Shown piece after piece: positions 63,361 through 64,000 of a DNA stretch of 64,000 nt; position 1 is the first letter of the stretch, and each line of letters starts with the position of its first letter. The DNA lies in contig JAGKQI010000091.1 of NCBI GenBank assembly GCA_018806915.1, positions 1,364,001 through 1,428,000 of the forward strand. The letters are read 5' to 3'. Both the position numbers and the translations under genes were made by a program. The notes beneath the pieces are model-generated. The model was not told where the DNA came from. It was given only the letters and a program-made list of their open reading frames with translations, and did no database searches. Origin of the DNA: Phytophthora colocasiae (Eukaryota > Oomycota > Peronosporomycetes > Peronosporales > Peronosporaceae).

Positions 63361-64000
63361 GATGGCTTCGCATAGAATAACTTGGGCTGAACATCAATCT
63401 CTTTCAAGTCCTCTCGAACGTGGCGAACACTACACCACGTTATGACGGCACCGATAAGAAGCACAAGAGCTACAGTTGACCGTACCTGCATTGTCAATTG
63501 CCTAAGAATGGCTCTTCAAGTTATTGGCACCAGATACTCAACTCATTCCTGCTTATCAGGCAGTATCTAAAAGGATAACCCCACCGCCAAGCACACAACA
63601 TTAAATAGCAAACAGGAGAGGTCATCTAGTATTTGCTTTAACCCTATCGTTACCGCCATACATTTCTGTTTGAAGGGACACCATACAAAAAACAAGTCAA
63701 ACGCTGTAAAAAGATACTTAAAGTAACTTTTTACATCATAAGATTACACAGGTAATCTGGCAAAAAATATAGAAGGTGGGAGGCTTTATACGCCCTTTCG
63801 ATAAAAAGAATACATCAGGTATCATTTTGCGGACATCTTTTGATTGGCTAGTGCTCGGTAATAATCACGCTAGATACAGTACCGTTGGGTACGCTAATTG
63901 AGAAAATATCGATAAGAGAAGTACAGTAGAGATCACATACATGCGATGTGGACCACATCGTCGCCCGCACGCATCGTGCGTGACTTCTCTCGATAGTGTA
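63361..64000. other. No gene recognised at the right edge
   Basis: A 40-codon minus-strand frame (63497-63370) has a hydrophobic start (TVALVLLIGAVITW) that would read like a signal peptide but runs out of frame into the ankyrin remnant. 63500-64000 shows AT-rich non-coding sequence. Confidence 0.45.

Noticed and set aside
63370..63497. Signal-peptide-like start (TVALVLLIGAVITW) as a secreted effector gene
   Set aside because: The frame runs out of phase into the inverted ankyrin remnant and shows no RXLR or LFLAK-type motif.
1..64000. CRISPR arrays, bacterial operons or ribosome binding sites
   Set aside because: No regularly spaced repeats of the CRISPR type; gene structure is eukaryotic.

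Overview
The window is nuclear DNA of an oomycete, most likely a Phytophthora-type species. Genes are closely packed, with short GT-AG introns (about 50-80 bp, GTA/RNGT donors) and intergenic gaps often under 250 bp. Initiator motifs of the oomycete type (TCATTC..CAATCC) lie upstream of some starts. The gene set includes flagellar genes expected of a zoospore-forming stramenopile. All calls come from reading the sequence alone; no database search was run.

Positions 1-40.2 kb are a gene-rich block. In order: 3'-truncated kinesin-2 motor (-); membrane-anchored M13 (neprilysin-type) metallopeptidase with an inserted low-complexity arm of about 600 residues (-); small basic protein (+); two tandem members of an unrecognised oomycete family, one secreted and one lacking its N-terminal half (-,-), with a tRNA-like/SINE-like module at the break; peroxisomal-MFE2-type short-chain dehydrogenase (-); ATP23 protease (+); EFCAB10-like EF-hand protein (+); coiled-coil LRR protein (-); four-helix membrane protein (+); ARS2/SERRATE (+); SAC3-domain protein (-); heme-oxygenase-like protein (-); tail-anchored TPR protein (+); MEIG1-like protein (-); SNAPC4-like Myb protein (-); BT1/folate-biopterin transporter (-); small LRR protein (+); giant armadillo protein (-); unrecognised gene (+); TFIIE-alpha (-); PD-(D/E)XK-like nuclease (-); and a SNAP-25-like Qbc-SNARE carrying a C2H2 finger and a beta-trefoil-like tail (-).

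Positions 40.4-63.5 kb are a transposon-rich block on a background of ankyrin-type family copies. One ankyrin-like copy is full length (40460-42115). A second is broken by a 201-bp TA-flanked MITE. A third is scrambled into head-to-head pieces near the right end. A Ty1/Copia element (43043-47914) has 5-bp target duplications and nearly identical LTRs, but its RT active-site box reads YVND. A Harbinger-like DNA transposon with 17-bp inverted ends and ATT target duplications (48956-55032) has been split by a tyrosine-recombinase retroelement of Ngaro/PAT type with split direct repeats (A1-ORFs-B1-A2-B2). LINE 3' fragments and a degraded Mutator-like transposase follow.

Most of the left-hand genes are single-copy housekeeping genes. 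Several pairs share short divergent promoters (12821-13041, 22640-22778, 34982-35149). Kinesin-2, EFCAB10-like and MEIG1-like genes are plausible axoneme/flagellum genes.
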